Source: Leptasterias polaris (taxonomy: Eukaryota; Echinodermata; Asteroidea; Forcipulatida; Asteriidae). From it: a stretch of DNA of 64,000 nucleotides. The position numbers were made by a program, and so were the translations under genes. The number at the start of each line of letters is the position of its first letter. Positions within the stretch are counted from its first letter, which is position 1. This document shows, piece after piece, positions 20,271 through 32,215 of the stretch. The notes beneath the pieces were generated by a model. That model was not told the origin of the DNA. It saw only the letters and a program-made list of their open reading frames with translations, and did not search any database. Location: NCBI GenBank assembly GCA_037783415.1, contig JAZGTN010000212.1, positions 744,001 through 808,000 on the forward strand, given 5' to 3'.

Positions 20271-23200
20271 CTGATATTTTGTTCTTACTTTGGCCTGTTG
20301 GCAAATACTGTTCTAAATGCATCCCCAGTATACTTCATAATCTACGCAACTGTTGATCCAAACATTTTGAAATGTCAAGCCTTTTAATTTCACAAAAGAT
20401 GTATTTTTTCAACAACAAAAAATTCTTAGGGAGGGATGATATTATAGGCCTCCATTAGTAATAGAGATACTGTTAATGCCGTCACTCGCTGCCTGTTTGG
20501 AGCTCGTGTTGTTGTAGCTTTGTACAGCGCCTTGATTTAACTGCCGGGGTACATGGATGTTAGCATTATGTAATTGAACATTGTGTAGGCTATGTATGAG
20601 CCATGTGTAGTTGGTAATCATTCAAAGAGGCTCTGACTAGCAAAGTTTTAAGAAGTGCATCTAACTTGCAAACATATTGCAACCCCCCCCCCCAAAAAAA
20701 AAACAAAAACCCAAAAACAACAACAACCCCAAAACCAACAACTAAATAAATGATAACAAATAATATACATTATGATAGTAGTAATGGTGTATACAAATTA
20801 AAACTTATAAAAAAATTAGCAAAAGTAAATATATGTTGAGAAACAGAAAAGACAGTTGTAAAACAAAATATGTAACACTTAATTGGGTTGAGTTGATTTA
20901 GTTTAAATCAAGGGTTTTTAAAGTGATTTATATCCGTCCATAGCGAAACCATTTAAAGTTCATGAGATCTCTTGGCAACTACACCCATCCCAAGGATCCG
21001 CACTGGAACATGACGTACACAGCGTTGGCATAAATAGGTTGATGGACTATTCACACATCCCATTTTGATGATGGTAGCTTAACCCGGTTTACAGAGAGAG
21101 ATGCCCCAACCACAGGATCCTTGGCCTGACTCTGGCACATGTACCCACTGATTTATAGTATCTGTATGCAGCTTAACACAATAACCAAAGTTTTTCTGAC
21201 TTTAATGGCCAACCCACTCATAGAACAGAACTGAAAACAGTTTCCATGTGAAGGAAAGAATTAGGTTAGCGTAAATACAACCACCAGGTATGTATCTGGT
21301 TTTACAGGTTAAAGTGCCACGCTCAACTACACCCTTTGTGTCACCACGTGAAGTCTGCTTTTTTAAAGTGATTGCTCCTTTTGAAGAAAAAGACCTCTCC
21401 CTCTTTATTGTCGGAAGTTGTTTCCCTGTTTTGTCACAGCCCAGTAATCAGTACAATATGGGCTATTACATGTACCAATTTTGGCGTGTGCATGACCTAG
21501 ATTCCTTTGATATAAGGTGCATTTATAGCCCCTCTGTAGCGCCTCGTTGTACCCGCACGAGCCCCCCTTCTCACACACAAGATCTGGGCCAGTGTACACA
21601 GAGTGCCAAAAGTACGTGAAGTCACCACTTCAGAGTTGTACCCAAAAAATTGTAGAAGTGGGTGGTTCAGAAGCGGGTCAGCCAATAAAATATGTTATAA
21701 AACTGTCTCGTGTCTTTTTTGGTGGAAGTGTACATTCTATCCAATCCTCTGTTTTACCCAAAGTATCTCCCAACTTTATGTAGAATGGGTGATTATAATT
21801 TTCATGTAATCAGGGCTTAATTATAACATTTCAAGGTATACAGGGAGGGATCAGAATTGGGTTTTCAAAGGGTGGTCCCTTCCAATCCTGTTTTAAAGAT
21901 GCCCTTTACAGACAAGAAGTTTGGTTAGAGTTTGGCCTAAATCAACCAATTTCCTCTTCTCGTACATGTACGTCACTCTAAGCCAAATTATTTTGACTTA
22001 GATAAGATTGGACTCCTTCTGATTTCTTCACTTTGGCAGTTGGTTAGAAGTATTTGGGACTGTAAGGTAAACTGCCAAGTATATGTTTCCTTCCGAATTG
22101 CGCTTGCAAGATATGTAGCTGGAAACAAAGTTATGATTAGAAAAAAAGTTTGTCTTATTGTTTACCCCTTGCTTTTTCTGTGTGCTTTCTGCTTCTCCCC
22201 CTCTCTCTCTTTATTCGTGTATTTCCACTTGACTGCTTCTGATACATCTGTTTATGTGTGTTGTCACGTCATTTAGCTTTCGAGAAAGACTCTGCTAGGG
22301 TCGAAAAGTCAGGCTATTAACTATTTTGCAAGTTTTCGATAGGTTACTCTTTTGGTTAACTGTTAGCGGAATTTCTCATTGTACTGTAAGTTCAAAATAC
22401 TTTCAAACCATGGAGGAACATTTTACAGAATGAGTGGTACTTGCCAAAGATCACAGACTTTTAACATTTTGTCATTTTTTTCATCCAGTCATATAAATGT
22501 AATCAAACTGGGGCAAGAGTTATCGATTTGATTGTTAAGTATTTTGAGGATCTGTATTCAGCTCCTACAGTAAACATGCCAAGGTGGTTACAGCTTGGTA
22601 AGTTCTACTCAACCCCAACTAGCCCAAATCCTCTGTGCCAAAGTGAAGGATTTAGAAGGGCTGGGGTTTTAAGGACATTGCAGTGGAGGACGATCCAGAA
22701 GGATTTGGGACCGTAGTGGGTTTCTGCTATGGGAGGGTTTAGAAGGAATGGGGTCATCAGGCTGTATTTGACATAAGAGGAAAGAGAAGTACTGGAGTCT
22801 GATGCAGCTCGGCCAAAATGGGATACAGAAGGATCTGGGTTTGATGGGAAGGGGGATTAGTGCTGATAAGTTCCCTGTCATAAAAGGATTTAGCAGGATT
22901 CAGGCCTTTAGCCATAGTAATCAAAACCAGGAGGATTTAGAAGGATCCGGGTTCTTAGAGGTTTTAACTCTCTACTACTGAAGGGTTATGTGTGAGCAAA
23001 AGGGCCTTGTCTGTTTTAAGTGACATTAACATTGTCACTTTTTAAAACTCATGTTGCTACCAATAGTTTACAGTTCACTATATACCTCCTAACCACACAG
23101 ACCCGAGATGAGACTAAAAGTACTCAATTGTAACTGTTATGAACAGAGATTGAGTTAAATAGGGCATCAGTTTTCCATTCGAAGTCAACATGTGTACTGT

Positions 23201-23814
23201 TGTACATGTACAGCGTTCATTAATTGATGCACTTGTTGCACCTGTTATCACATTGGTTGCCTAGATGCGACTGTATCATTGATCAATGCACACTGATGCA
23301 TGCCATATACAGTGTTTGAACGAACTTGGAACAAGACCTCGTTAACCACATGTAAACTAACAAATAAAAAAACCAAGTGGCTATAATTAGGCCGTCATCC
23401 TCACTAATTTAACGTTACCTGTTTACTCGTTGACGTCCACATTTTTGAAAGATCACTTTTTACATAAGGGTATATTCCAGAACTGTGCAACGTCCCATAT
23501 CATCGGGTGCTAAACGGTCTGTTTTACACACTCAAGTGTGTGTACTTAGCCCTGTGCAATGTAGTTCACACCTACAGCACAAGACTTCTATAAAAAAAAA
23601 CTATGTCATGCACTACACTGTTAGACTTTGACCATCCCACGACCACCAGTTGTGCAGTTTAGTTTTTGGATGGAATTTAACTGATTAGGAAAAAAGCAAA
23701 TTGTGTTTTAATAGGAACGTTTAAGAATAGTGTTATGAATGCGGGCTTGTACACCTGCCGGTAAATCGAGGTTAATTACATGCGTATAAAGATTTATATC
23801 TTCTAGATTGGCAT
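20271..23814. other. Intergenic stretch; no gene seen
   Basis: It holds an A/C-rich run near 20685-20760 and one inverted copy of the GACCCTAGC motif. The segment at 22620-22960 repeats 'gaaggatttagaagg.t.tggg' many times in loose form (purine-rich, minisatellite-like). No exon-like frame with recognisable similarity was found. Confidence 0.5.
22270..22318 (-). repeat. Dispersed ~45-bp motif GACCCTAGCAGAGTCTTTCTC, copy 3
   Basis: On the minus strand it reads TTTTCGACCCTAGCAGAGTC, then TTTCTCGAAAGCTAAATGAC, matching 18628-18675 closely. Confidence 0.6.
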
Positions 23815-24000
23815 TGTAGACCTTTATCATTTGACCGCCATCTTTTATAGTCATGATCCCTGCATGCTGTACAGTAATTACCAATACCGATTCCCATGGA
23901 ATCAAAAAGGGGTCAGACTAACTATTTTGCAATTCCAGCCTTGGATTGGTGAAACAATGTGATATAAATCAAGAGAGCTGCGCCACAATGAAGGCCCCCA
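23815..24000 (+). repeat. Dispersed repeat 'gacctttatcat..gaccgccat', copy 1
   Basis: It shares the order of blocks 'gacctttatca', 'tggccaccatctt', 'gaa.ccagactattt.cc.ttc.agccttggtttggtgac' and 'ggctat' with 24185-24365 and 60955-61140, at about 65-75% identity by eye. It is non-coding. Confidence 0.5.
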
Positions 24001-24184
24001 AGTACTTTATGCAAACAAATTTTTCAGGCAACATGCCACTTGAAAGCAGTACTTTCTTTGAGTAAATGTAAACAAAACAATATTTTTGATTTGTTATAGG
24101 TAGATACATATCACTGTGCAACTGTTCATCGGCAAAGTTAGAGTACATTTAGCCATATTGACATGCTTGATTCTAAACAGAGGT

Positions 24185-24365
24185 AATAGACCTTTATCAT
24201 GTGGCCACTATCTCGGTCTTGTTTCCTGTATCCAACGACAGTAATGGATGCTAATATTCATTGTATGAAAAGGAACCAGACTATTTGCCCTTTCAGCCTT
24301 GGTTTTGTGACACTGCTTCGAATGGGGAAAATCAAGAATGTTGCACCATGATCAAGGGCTATAGT
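24185..24365 (+). repeat. Dispersed repeat 'gacctttatcat..ggccac', copy 2
   Basis: It is the same family and orientation as 23815-24000, only ~190 bp downstream, so the pair may be an old tandem duplication. A third copy is at 60955-61140. Confidence 0.5.
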
Positions 24366-24510
24366 TGCTTCCCAACCCCAGGTTATTGCCTTGATGCCCC
24401 TTGAAATGTTCCAGTAGAAATTTACATTGCCCTCATAGACGTGAACTTTATAACCTCCTTGGTCTTACACACAAGAACAGAGTATGAGAGGCCTGTACTG
24501 TTGAACCGAG

Positions 24511-24620
24511 GAACCAATTTCGTAGAGCTGCTCAAGCACAAAAAGTTGCTAAGCACAACAAAATTCTGCTTACCAGAATAAGGTTACCAGCCAAAATTGC
24601 ACATTCTGCTTGTTTTTGCT
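24511..24620 (-). mobile_element. MITE of the 'cttaagcag' family, partial
   Basis: It begins CCAATTTCGTAGAGCTGCTC and contains the reverse of the internal blocks (TTACCAGAATAAGGTTACCA, then GCCAAAATTGCAC). The second half is missing or degraded. Confidence 0.6.
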
Positions 24621-25055
24621 TTGCAGAACATTTTAACCTCTGAAGCACTTAATCATCTCCATGAATTTGGTCCAAATTCATGGAGTTCTGCCCTTGTAAT
24701 ACAGCCCTTAAAAAAACCTCAAATAAATCTGTGGTAAGCTGCAACTAATGACATTAAGCCCTAATGGTATATGTTCTGGTAACTTCCCATTCAATAAAAC
24801 TTGAAACACAGTTATAAAAAAAATCTGCTTAATGCTAGCATTTTAAAGCTTTGTCATAGTGTCTCAAAACATCCCGTTACTTGTGTGTACATTATCTGAT
24901 CAAAAACTGGATTTGTGTACACTAATTAAAGTTCAAACAGAAATGATGTGCCAGTAACCTTTGACGTAGACTCCTTTTCTTGTTTGGGCACCAACACTTG
25001 ACTTAGATTCCTCTAAATGATAATGCCCCTACAAAGGTTTCATGCTGTGGAAACA

Positions 25056-25107
25056 ATTTTCACACACAATCAATCTTTATATATATAGATTGATTGTGTG
25101 TGAAAAT
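25056..25107. repeat. Perfect 21-bp inverted repeat with 10-nt AT loop
   Basis: The left arm (25056-25076) is the exact reverse complement of the right arm (25087-25107), containing CACACACAATCAATCT and AGATTGATTGTGTGTG. The loop TTATATATAT lies between them. Transcripts from either strand would form a 21-bp stem. It is isolated and not an obvious MITE end. Confidence 0.9.
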
Positions 25108-25289
25108 ATATATTTTTTCCCCCAATAAGCAATTCAGCATTCAGATCATTTTCTATTATCCTCACACGTTCTTCTGGAACTTGGAAGTTGCTCCACCAGG
25201 AGCTAAGGACTTAGACAGGACATTCGCCGCCTTGCCTCATTAAGGATCGCTCTACTGGAGACCCAGATACCAGCAGACAATTTTTGTGT

Positions 25290-25490
25290 ACTTGTTCGAC
25301 CAATCAATAGATTCATTGCCTCTGATTTCACAAGCTCAAACAGCGCCCTCACTGAGGTCAAAGGAAGACCTATCATTGGCTGAGAGTTGTGCGTGGTGCG
25401 TACACGTTTCCATTGTTTGACCCCAGTGATGGTGGAGTACAAAGGGGCCATTATTTTGTTTACATGTATGGGCATGTCCCTCACTTCACT
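25290..25490 (-). repeat. Dispersed repeat containing 'gcacaactctcagccaatga', copy 1
   Basis: On the minus strand the blocks GCACAACTCTCAGCCAATGA, TAGGTCTTCCTTTGACCTCA and GTGAGGGCGCTGTTTGAGC match 38090-38150 on the plus strand. The open frame over it (25203-25484, minus) is explained by the repeat and has no recognised domain. Confidence 0.5.
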
Positions 25491-25547
25491 TCAATTATTA
25501 TTGTTTCCAAATAGGTACTAAATGTGCTATAATCGTTATTATTTATG

Positions 25548-25742
25548 GGCCCTATTTCATAGAGCTCCTTAAGCAGAGAATTATGTTTATAGCAACTTTC
25601 TGCCTCGCAAAAATAAGCAGGACACCAGTCACAAATTGTACATGTGACATGGTAGTTTGGCTGGTAACCTTATTCTGGTAAGCATATCTTTTTTGTGCTT
25701 AGCTACTTTTTGTGCTTAAGCAGCTCTACGAAATTGTGCCCT
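25548..25742 (+). mobile_element. MITE of the 'cttaagcag' family, nearly full copy
   Basis: It runs from CCCTATTTCATAGAGCTCCT through 'ataagcaggacaccagtcacaaattgtacatgtgacatgg' to CTTAAGCAGCTCTACGAAAT and GTGCCCTG. The ends are ~20-bp inverted repeats. The next copy begins right at its end, giving a head-to-tail pair. Confidence 0.8.
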
Positions 25743-25918
25743 GGGTCCAATTTCATAGAGCTGCTTAAGCAGAAAATATTGCTTAACAGTTGTCTGCTAA
25801 GCAGAAATGAGCAGGATACCAGTCACAAATTGTACATGCGCCATGGTAGTTTGGCTGGTAACCTTATTCTGGTAAGCTACTTTTTGTGCTTAAGCAGCTC
25901 TACGAAATTGTGTCCTGG
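25738..25918 (+). mobile_element. MITE of the 'cttaagcag' family, second copy in tandem
   Basis: It begins CCCTGGGTCCAATTTCATAG and ends CAGCTCTACGAAATTGTGTC. Internal blocks match 25548-25742 at about 85-90% by eye, with a short deletion after 'ctggtaagc'. Direct tandem arrangement suggests insertion at the end of the first copy or duplication. Confidence 0.8.
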
Positions 25919-27593
25919 TTTTGGCCTTGGTACCTCCTCAAAGTTTCCCCATAGACTATGGTAGTCCCCATTGCAAAATAAAAACAGCCATACAAAGAAA
26001 CAAATTCCAAGCCTGGAGATAATTTGTTGAGACCTTTTTGGGGTTAAGTGTCTAAGAGTGAGACTTGGGAGGAAACTCCTAAGTAAACCCTGTCAGGTCC
26101 AAGATCCTGTCAGGGATCTCTTTAGTCTCTCGGAGATTTCCTCCTTTTCCTGTATGCGTCTTAAGATCCAGTATTTCAGGCCATTCATATTCTTGTGGGG
26201 CCATTCAGAAGTTTCTGAAAGACAAATTTCTCCGATGTTGTTTCAACCCATTCCCAATGTTTAATTGATTAAAATGTGTTCCCCCCCCTTTTTGTTTCTG
26301 TATTTGAGTATACTTGGGTGGTATTCAAATCCACAATTTCTGATGCTATTAATAAAAATCAATGACATTGTTGCTCAGCACAAGTTACAAATGAACAATA
26401 TCTGTTGATTAAGCCATGTGAATTAAAGTGAAGATATTTTGTTATTTCACCTAGATTCAAATTAATGTAGTCATACTGAGGCAGGGATAAACAAAATATA
26501 TAAAAAATTATGAAATTATGGAATGAAAACCAATGTTCACTGTTGCTGTTACATGTCACGTAGGAAACATAACAAAGCTGATGCCAGCCAGCCCGTTGTA
26601 CATGTAATTCTATTGTAACATTATTTGTTAACAATTTTTCTTGATTTTTTTTTTTTGAAAATGCCATCTAAAAAGACAATGTTAAGTTTCAAGGTCTGAT
26701 ACACTGTTGATCAGGATGTATGTTAAATGGCAAATCACCAGAATGTTGGGATGGGAATTCTAATTTCTAAAATGGGAAAGTTGCAACGGAAACAGCCTTT
26801 GAGTAATTCGCCTGATTCCGGAAGCGTTTATGCCAGGGTTGGCTGCACTTGAATAGCACCAACTACACGCGGGTTCACCTCATTTAAAAAGCGCCAACTA
26901 CGTGTGACTCTGAATCACTCCGTCATAGATACTGACAATAGTATAATATATTCAGTTGGATATGCTCCAATGAAGGATCACTTGATGGAGCATGATGGGT
27001 GATGAAAGGTAAACGAAATTGTGTCAAGTTTATTGTCTGAATTGTAACAACTAGGAACTTGAAACTCCCATGTTCCAGATCTGCTCCCAATTTCAGAAAG
27101 TAATAGCAAAACTATGCTTACCAGAATAAGCTTACCAGCCAAAATACCATGTCAAATTGTCTGTGACTGGTATCCTGCTAATTTTTTGCCAAGCATACAA
27201 TGTTTAGGCAGTTACTTCTGCCTATGATGGTTCATGAATTTGGGCAGTGTTTATGGTGAGGATAACCATCAACGCTTGATGTTTTTTTTTAAATAAACAA
27301 TTTATTTCTTACTGGTTCCTACTGGTTCCAACACAAGTCACTTGAAGGCTTTTCGCTGATGATGTAATGGCTCCCACTCAAGAGTCAAATGGAGGGTTGT
27401 GACTGTGCATTACAGTTTTAAGTCAACAAATTAGATAGGGTTTAGTACGTATTGGTCGTTTTAAGAAAATGTTGAAAGAAAATCATGTTTAAAGTTGGAA
27501 CAGTTTTTTCAAATGGCTGTTTTGGAGTTGCAAACTTTTTCCCCTCTTTAAAATTACCAGTACATAGACATATTGTAAAGCTGACTTCTTAAC
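25919..27593. other. Intergenic stretch with MITE debris; no gene seen
   Basis: Apart from a partial 'cttaagcag' copy at 27087-27210, only low-complexity and unassigned sequence is seen. At 26835-26930 there are two loosely related blocks 'gcaccaactacacgcgggt' and 'gcgccaactacgtgtgact'. Confidence 0.5.
27087..27210 (-). mobile_element. MITE of the 'cttaagcag' family, partial
   Basis: The minus-oriented internal blocks TGCTTACCAGAATAAGCTTA, CCAGCCAAAATACCATGTCA and GACTGGTATCCTGCTAATTT are present. The left end is CCCAATTTCAGAAAG, and the right end is degraded. Confidence 0.6.
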
Positions 27594-27737
27594 AGGCCTG
27601 GAATTTCTTCTTTGAAGGCCATTTTCATTTTGCGGAAGTGCTATTCAATTGGAAAATCTTAAAGTCTATGGGAAACTTTTGAAGGGGGCACCAAGGCCAA
27701 GACCAGGGCAATAGATGCCGTATACTTCCAGGCCAGC
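27594..27737 (+). mobile_element. 'aggcctggaat' MITE-like repeat, copy 1
   Basis: It begins CAGGCCTGGAATTTC and ends CTTCCAGGCC. Internal blocks include 'ggaaaatcttaaagtctatg', 'ggaaacttttgaagggg' and 'caccaaggccaagaccaggg'. The inverted ends suggest a MITE. Other copies are at 28390, 38555 and 50521, with fragments at 24358, 36365, 50958 and 53275. Confidence 0.65.
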
Positions 27738-28389
27738 TTCAATAATACAGAACTGTCAACCATTTTTTCCTTTTTGTAAATCTGTTATATTGAATTTTTT
27801 CGTGAACATGAAAAAAAAAGGAGACATGCCTGCAGAGTGCTGTGTGCAAAACAATGTTTGTTGGGTTTTATCACTTAGTGACAGGATTCACCACTTTGTG
27901 AAAATGCAACAGTCACTACATGTTTTAGCGCTGTGCCAGCTCTGTGTGTTTCAATGCATAAAGTAGCAAATATGGGATATGTGCCACTTTGTGAAAAAAA
28001 ATAAAAAAATAAACCTAGTGATTCGTCGGACATGCTAATTATTATAAATACGAAAAATAGTCTGTTTTAGGTCCTGAAACTTAGTGAACATTTTAACAGC
28101 AATGAAAACATTAAGAACTTTAACAACAAATATTATGATTTTGGGGGGTTTTGGGACGGTTTTGCCACTTTGTGATACTAACACCCCCACATTATTCCTA
28201 GAAAACCAACCCTCATAGTCCTTTCCAAAACCCATCCCTTGGTTTGGCAGGGTTTTGATTGATTCAGCAACTCAGCGTAACCATACTTAGCAATTGGCAT
28301 GTCAGACCAATCTTATCATGTTCAAGTTTGGGTATTTGAGTTACAAAGTATTCAATAGTGTAAACTCTTTGTAGTATTTTCTTTAAACA

Positions 28390-28554
28390 AGCAGGCCTTG
28401 TATTTCACCTTTGAGAGGGCAAGGCTGTTTTTTTCATTTTGCAAAGGGCACTCCCATTGGAAAATCTTTAAGTCTATGGGAAACCTTTGATGGGGCACCA
28501 ATGCCAAGACCAGGGGCAACTGAGGCCATGGCCTCCAAGTAATTCCATGCCTGA
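28390..28554 (+). mobile_element. 'aggcctggaat' MITE-like repeat, copy 2
   Basis: It carries 'tttgagagggcaaggctg', 'gcaaagggcactcccattgg', 'aagtctatgggaaacctttg', 'gcaccaatgccaagaccagg' and 'ggccatggcctccaagtaat'. The left end is truncated relative to copy 1, and it ends in CCATGCCTG. Confidence 0.65.
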
Positions 28555-31548
28555 ACAAGAACCAGTACTGAAAAATTCAATTTAATCGGATGTACATGTT
28601 TTTGTACAAATGAAAATGAAAGAGAGTAGAACTAACTACATGTACTTGTACACTATTTGAATGAGCATACTACAAACCAAAAGCATGCACTTTTTAACGC
28701 CATGTCATTTCACACATCTATATTTAAAATGTAGGTTTTGAATGTCTTTTTAAATGCAGGGTCAGCCACGATAATACTCTGGGTTAAAATAAGGTTTGTT
28801 CACCAACACACTTAATTCAATGACTGAGTATTTTGTTAAGCCATTCAGCAACTAGGATTATTAGGTCTGCCCTCATACTCTATGAATTTCAATGTTGTTT
28901 TTTTCCCCCATATTGTTCACATGCACCAGTTCACTTGATAAACTATTTATAGTAACTTCAGCTTGCCCCACTTTCAAAGGGGGAAGGAGGGCAGAAAAGG
29001 TGGGGGGATTTTAATGATGTGTGTTACCATGGTAATACATAGTTTCAATGTTTTTATCAGCAAAGTTAAAACACAAGAACTACTCTCAAGAGTAGCACAT
29101 GTGTTTGTGAGAGGCTGCAATTTTTTTAATTTTTTTTTTTTTCCTTCTCAAATTGCCGATTGGACTTTATTATAAAAAGCTGTCAATACAATTTAGACAA
29201 GTTGCTGCAAATTCCCCCTGTTAAAGTTGTCTAATACATTTCAATTGTTTCACTGCCGTTCCACTTTATGGCAGCTTTGGAGTCGGAGACCTCCGGATTT
29301 CTTGGCAACATAGTGAACATGTAACTTGTCTTTGAAGTACATGTACAGTATTCTCAAGATTTTTGTGTGTGTATAAAACAAGAATTGCCAATCACCTCTC
29401 TGAATTCTGAATAGAATTTCAATCGCAACCGTAAGCCAGGCGACCTCAATGTTGTATATTTATACAATAAAACTTGTTTTGCGGCTTACCAGTAGTTTAA
29501 ACTTCAAGCAGTCAGTCCTGTTAAATCCACTGGTATTTCTGCACCATCCAATTCCAACACAGGGCAGGCAAATCATGGCAAGTTGCCATTTTCATTATTA
29601 ATTGATACCAGTATTTGCTGCATCTCCTTTAGGTTCTCCACAAAACCAGTAAACTCTGACGAAGAAAAAAAAAAAATCCTGTTTTGTTTGTTGTAAAATA
29701 GAACACCCTCTCTTTTGCCTTTGGTCCACAGGAATTTACGAGCGTTGCGTGAGACTGGTTTTCTATTATGAGTGTACACACACTCAGGTGTGAGCGCTAC
29801 ACAAGCGGGTGTAAATAGTAACCACGGATATACAGTGAAAATGGAAGAGGTCACCCAGGTTCTGCACCTGTGTATTTCAAAGTAACAATATTTTATGGGA
29901 ACCTGTTAGCTTGACAGTTTTCTTCCGTTGTTGGTGTCAGGTCGATGGTTTTAGTCAAACACTGGTAGTTTCCATACAGTTGTCCTGGGTGCCTCTGAGG
30001 TTTTTTTCCTCCCTCTACTTGTTATGCAAAGCAGTCTGCCTTCCTTTGTGGCAAAGAAAAAAGAAAAGAAAAGATTCCTGCCTCAAGTTGCTGGTACTGG
30101 ACAGAGCAGTTCTAGAAATTCCTTCTCTTCAGGCACTTTGACCACAATAGTAAGGAATTCTTTACTACTGTTGTTTAGTCACAATTGACTTGGTGACCAC
30201 ATTTGATGACCACATTTGACTTTAGTTCACAATCCGCATAATTGTAACTGAATCCATTGTTGTCCTTAGAACATCCATTTTTACATAGACTGTCCAATTG
30301 ATGACCCCACTCCTTCAAATTCAATCAACCTGTTTGTCCTGAAACTCCTCAGGCTTTGTCTCCTCTTTGTGTCTGCAGTTTGACCATCCCCCTGTCTCTC
30401 TCGATCTCTCTTTCTCCCTCTCTACCCATGACACACCATGCTGGGCTTCCCAGAAATCTACCCCTTTATGTTTCCATTTGGAATGTTCTAGCAAGGTGAT
30501 GATTGGTCACTCTCCACACTCTGACTTCTTCAGGCTCTGACCACAATTTGACACATGGAATTTTTGTTCAAACAATAAATTACCGTGCAGTATTACATTT
30601 AAGGAAATTATGCCAGTCAACAGGACTGTTTAAAGTTTAAATGCTTTGCCATTGCTTCAAGATACTTTTCATCAAAGTGACACAGGATATCTGAGGTTTT
30701 TGTCTTGTCAAAAGGGTTCATATATATATATACCTCTCTACTTTGTTATTTGATTCTTTGTACCGAATTTCCTGTTTTCAGTAGTTGCAATTGATCTTTC
30801 AATTAAGTGTATTACAAAGCAAGGAGAAGTTGTCAACTGCTGTCAGCAGACGATACCAACAAACCTTGAAAGAAACTTGAAAGAAAATTATCTTTAGATA
30901 CTGCACTTGTGTTTTTGAGTATTGTATAATATTAATATTGCCTAATTTGAAGAAAAGTACACAAAAGCCATATAATTTAGGTGACAAATTGCACCTACAC
31001 CCACAAACCTCACGTCACGCTCTGTAAATTTGTTCCTAATCCTAGAATGTCCATAAAATGATCCTGTGCACTTTTTTCATCTCAATTAAATGACAATCAC
31101 AGGGGATCGCAGTTGGGGGGGGGGGGTGCATTTTCCTTTGAAGCCATAACAGATTTCATTTGTACTGTGAATGGGCTTTTAAAAGCCTACCTTTCTGGAA
31201 ACACCTGGCCAGTAACATTGTCACCAAAATATGCTAGTAATTTCTATTTTTAGTCATTTGCCTGGGCTGAAGTAAACACAAAGCCCCCAAGTTTATTAGC
31301 GTGCCAAGATAAACTTCCTCGTCCAATTTCCAAGATGATTTAAGAAGGGGAAAATTGCTCACATACCCTACTCAAGGTGATGGGCTTTCCTGAAGCCATA
31401 AGCCATTAATTAAAAGGTAGTACGCATTCATGTAGAAGTACAGGGTACTGTTTAGTACCTGGGGTCAGAGTGATATATTTTTTATCATTTGTTTGTTTCA
31501 CAGAAGAATGAGAGTATAATTCTTGATTGTGTCTGTAGTAGAGGTGTG
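28555..31548. other. Intergenic stretch; no gene seen
   Basis: AT-rich sequence with long T runs (29120-29142), a TA run at 30721-30731 and poly-G near 31117. No supported exon or RNA gene was recognised. Confidence 0.5.
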
Positions 31549-31900
31549 TTATGGCCAAGTGGTCTAGTGCATGCCGTCGCCGAGCAGTCAAGCACGTTGG
31601 GCTCAAGCTCTGGTGTTTCTGATCAGCCGGAGTGTAGGTTCGAGTCCCGGTCATGACACTTGTGTCCTTAAGCAAGACGCTTAATCATTATTGCTTTGTT
31701 CATTGTGTATGCACGTAAACGAACCCAGTACAGTTATCGCTTAGAGAATGGTTTTGCCCCGTTGTTTCTGGCAGTGGCTGCTGAGTGCGCCGCAGCACCT
31801 TGGTGCACCTTGGTGCACCTTGGTGCTACATGAATTGGTCACTCTGGAAAATTAATACTCCGGTATTCTTACTATTACTTAATAGTGCACCAGACTTGGG
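31549..31900 (+). mobile_element. tRNA-Leu-like SINE, family 1, diverged copy
   Basis: The head contains GCCGAGCAGTCAAGCACGTT, GGGCTCAAGCTCTGGTG (CAA at the anticodon position) and box B GGTTCGAGTCCCGGTCATGA. The body continues 'cacttgtgtccttaagcaagac', 'cattattgcttt', 'gcacgtaaacgaacccagt' and 'gccgcagcaccttggtgc', with the last block triplicated. It parallels 34473-34910. A partial second box A (TGGCCAAGTGGTCTAGTGC) lies just upstream. Confidence 0.7.
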
Positions 31901-31904
31901 TTTT

Positions 31905-32215
31905 GGTGTCTTAAGTCATTGAGGTATGGGTTCGAATCCTAGCCGTGACACTGGTGTCCTTGAGCAAGACACTTTAGAACTAGAATTGCTTTTCTTTAAC
32001 AATATGTAGTTGACGCTACTCTTTAACAAGGAGTAAATTAGGTACCTGTGAGGGCAGAGATGTTTCTTGTGATTGAGGTAGCTTGATGCCTTACTCCCAC
32101 TCCCCAGGGAGCTGAGATGGTTTAAGGAACAAAATAAATGGCCCAGTGACCAGGGGTAATAATGTTTATGCACCATGAGAGGCAACATTGACAGATACCT
32201 ATTTAGCCACATGCA
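31905..32215 (+). mobile_element. tRNA-like SINE, related degenerate copy
   Basis: It has a box B-like GGTTCGAATCCTAGCCGTGA followed by 'cactggtgtccttgagcaagacact', the same junction as in the family-1 SINEs. The body then departs from them and lacks the (ATT)n tail. It sits end to end with the previous SINE. Confidence 0.5.
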
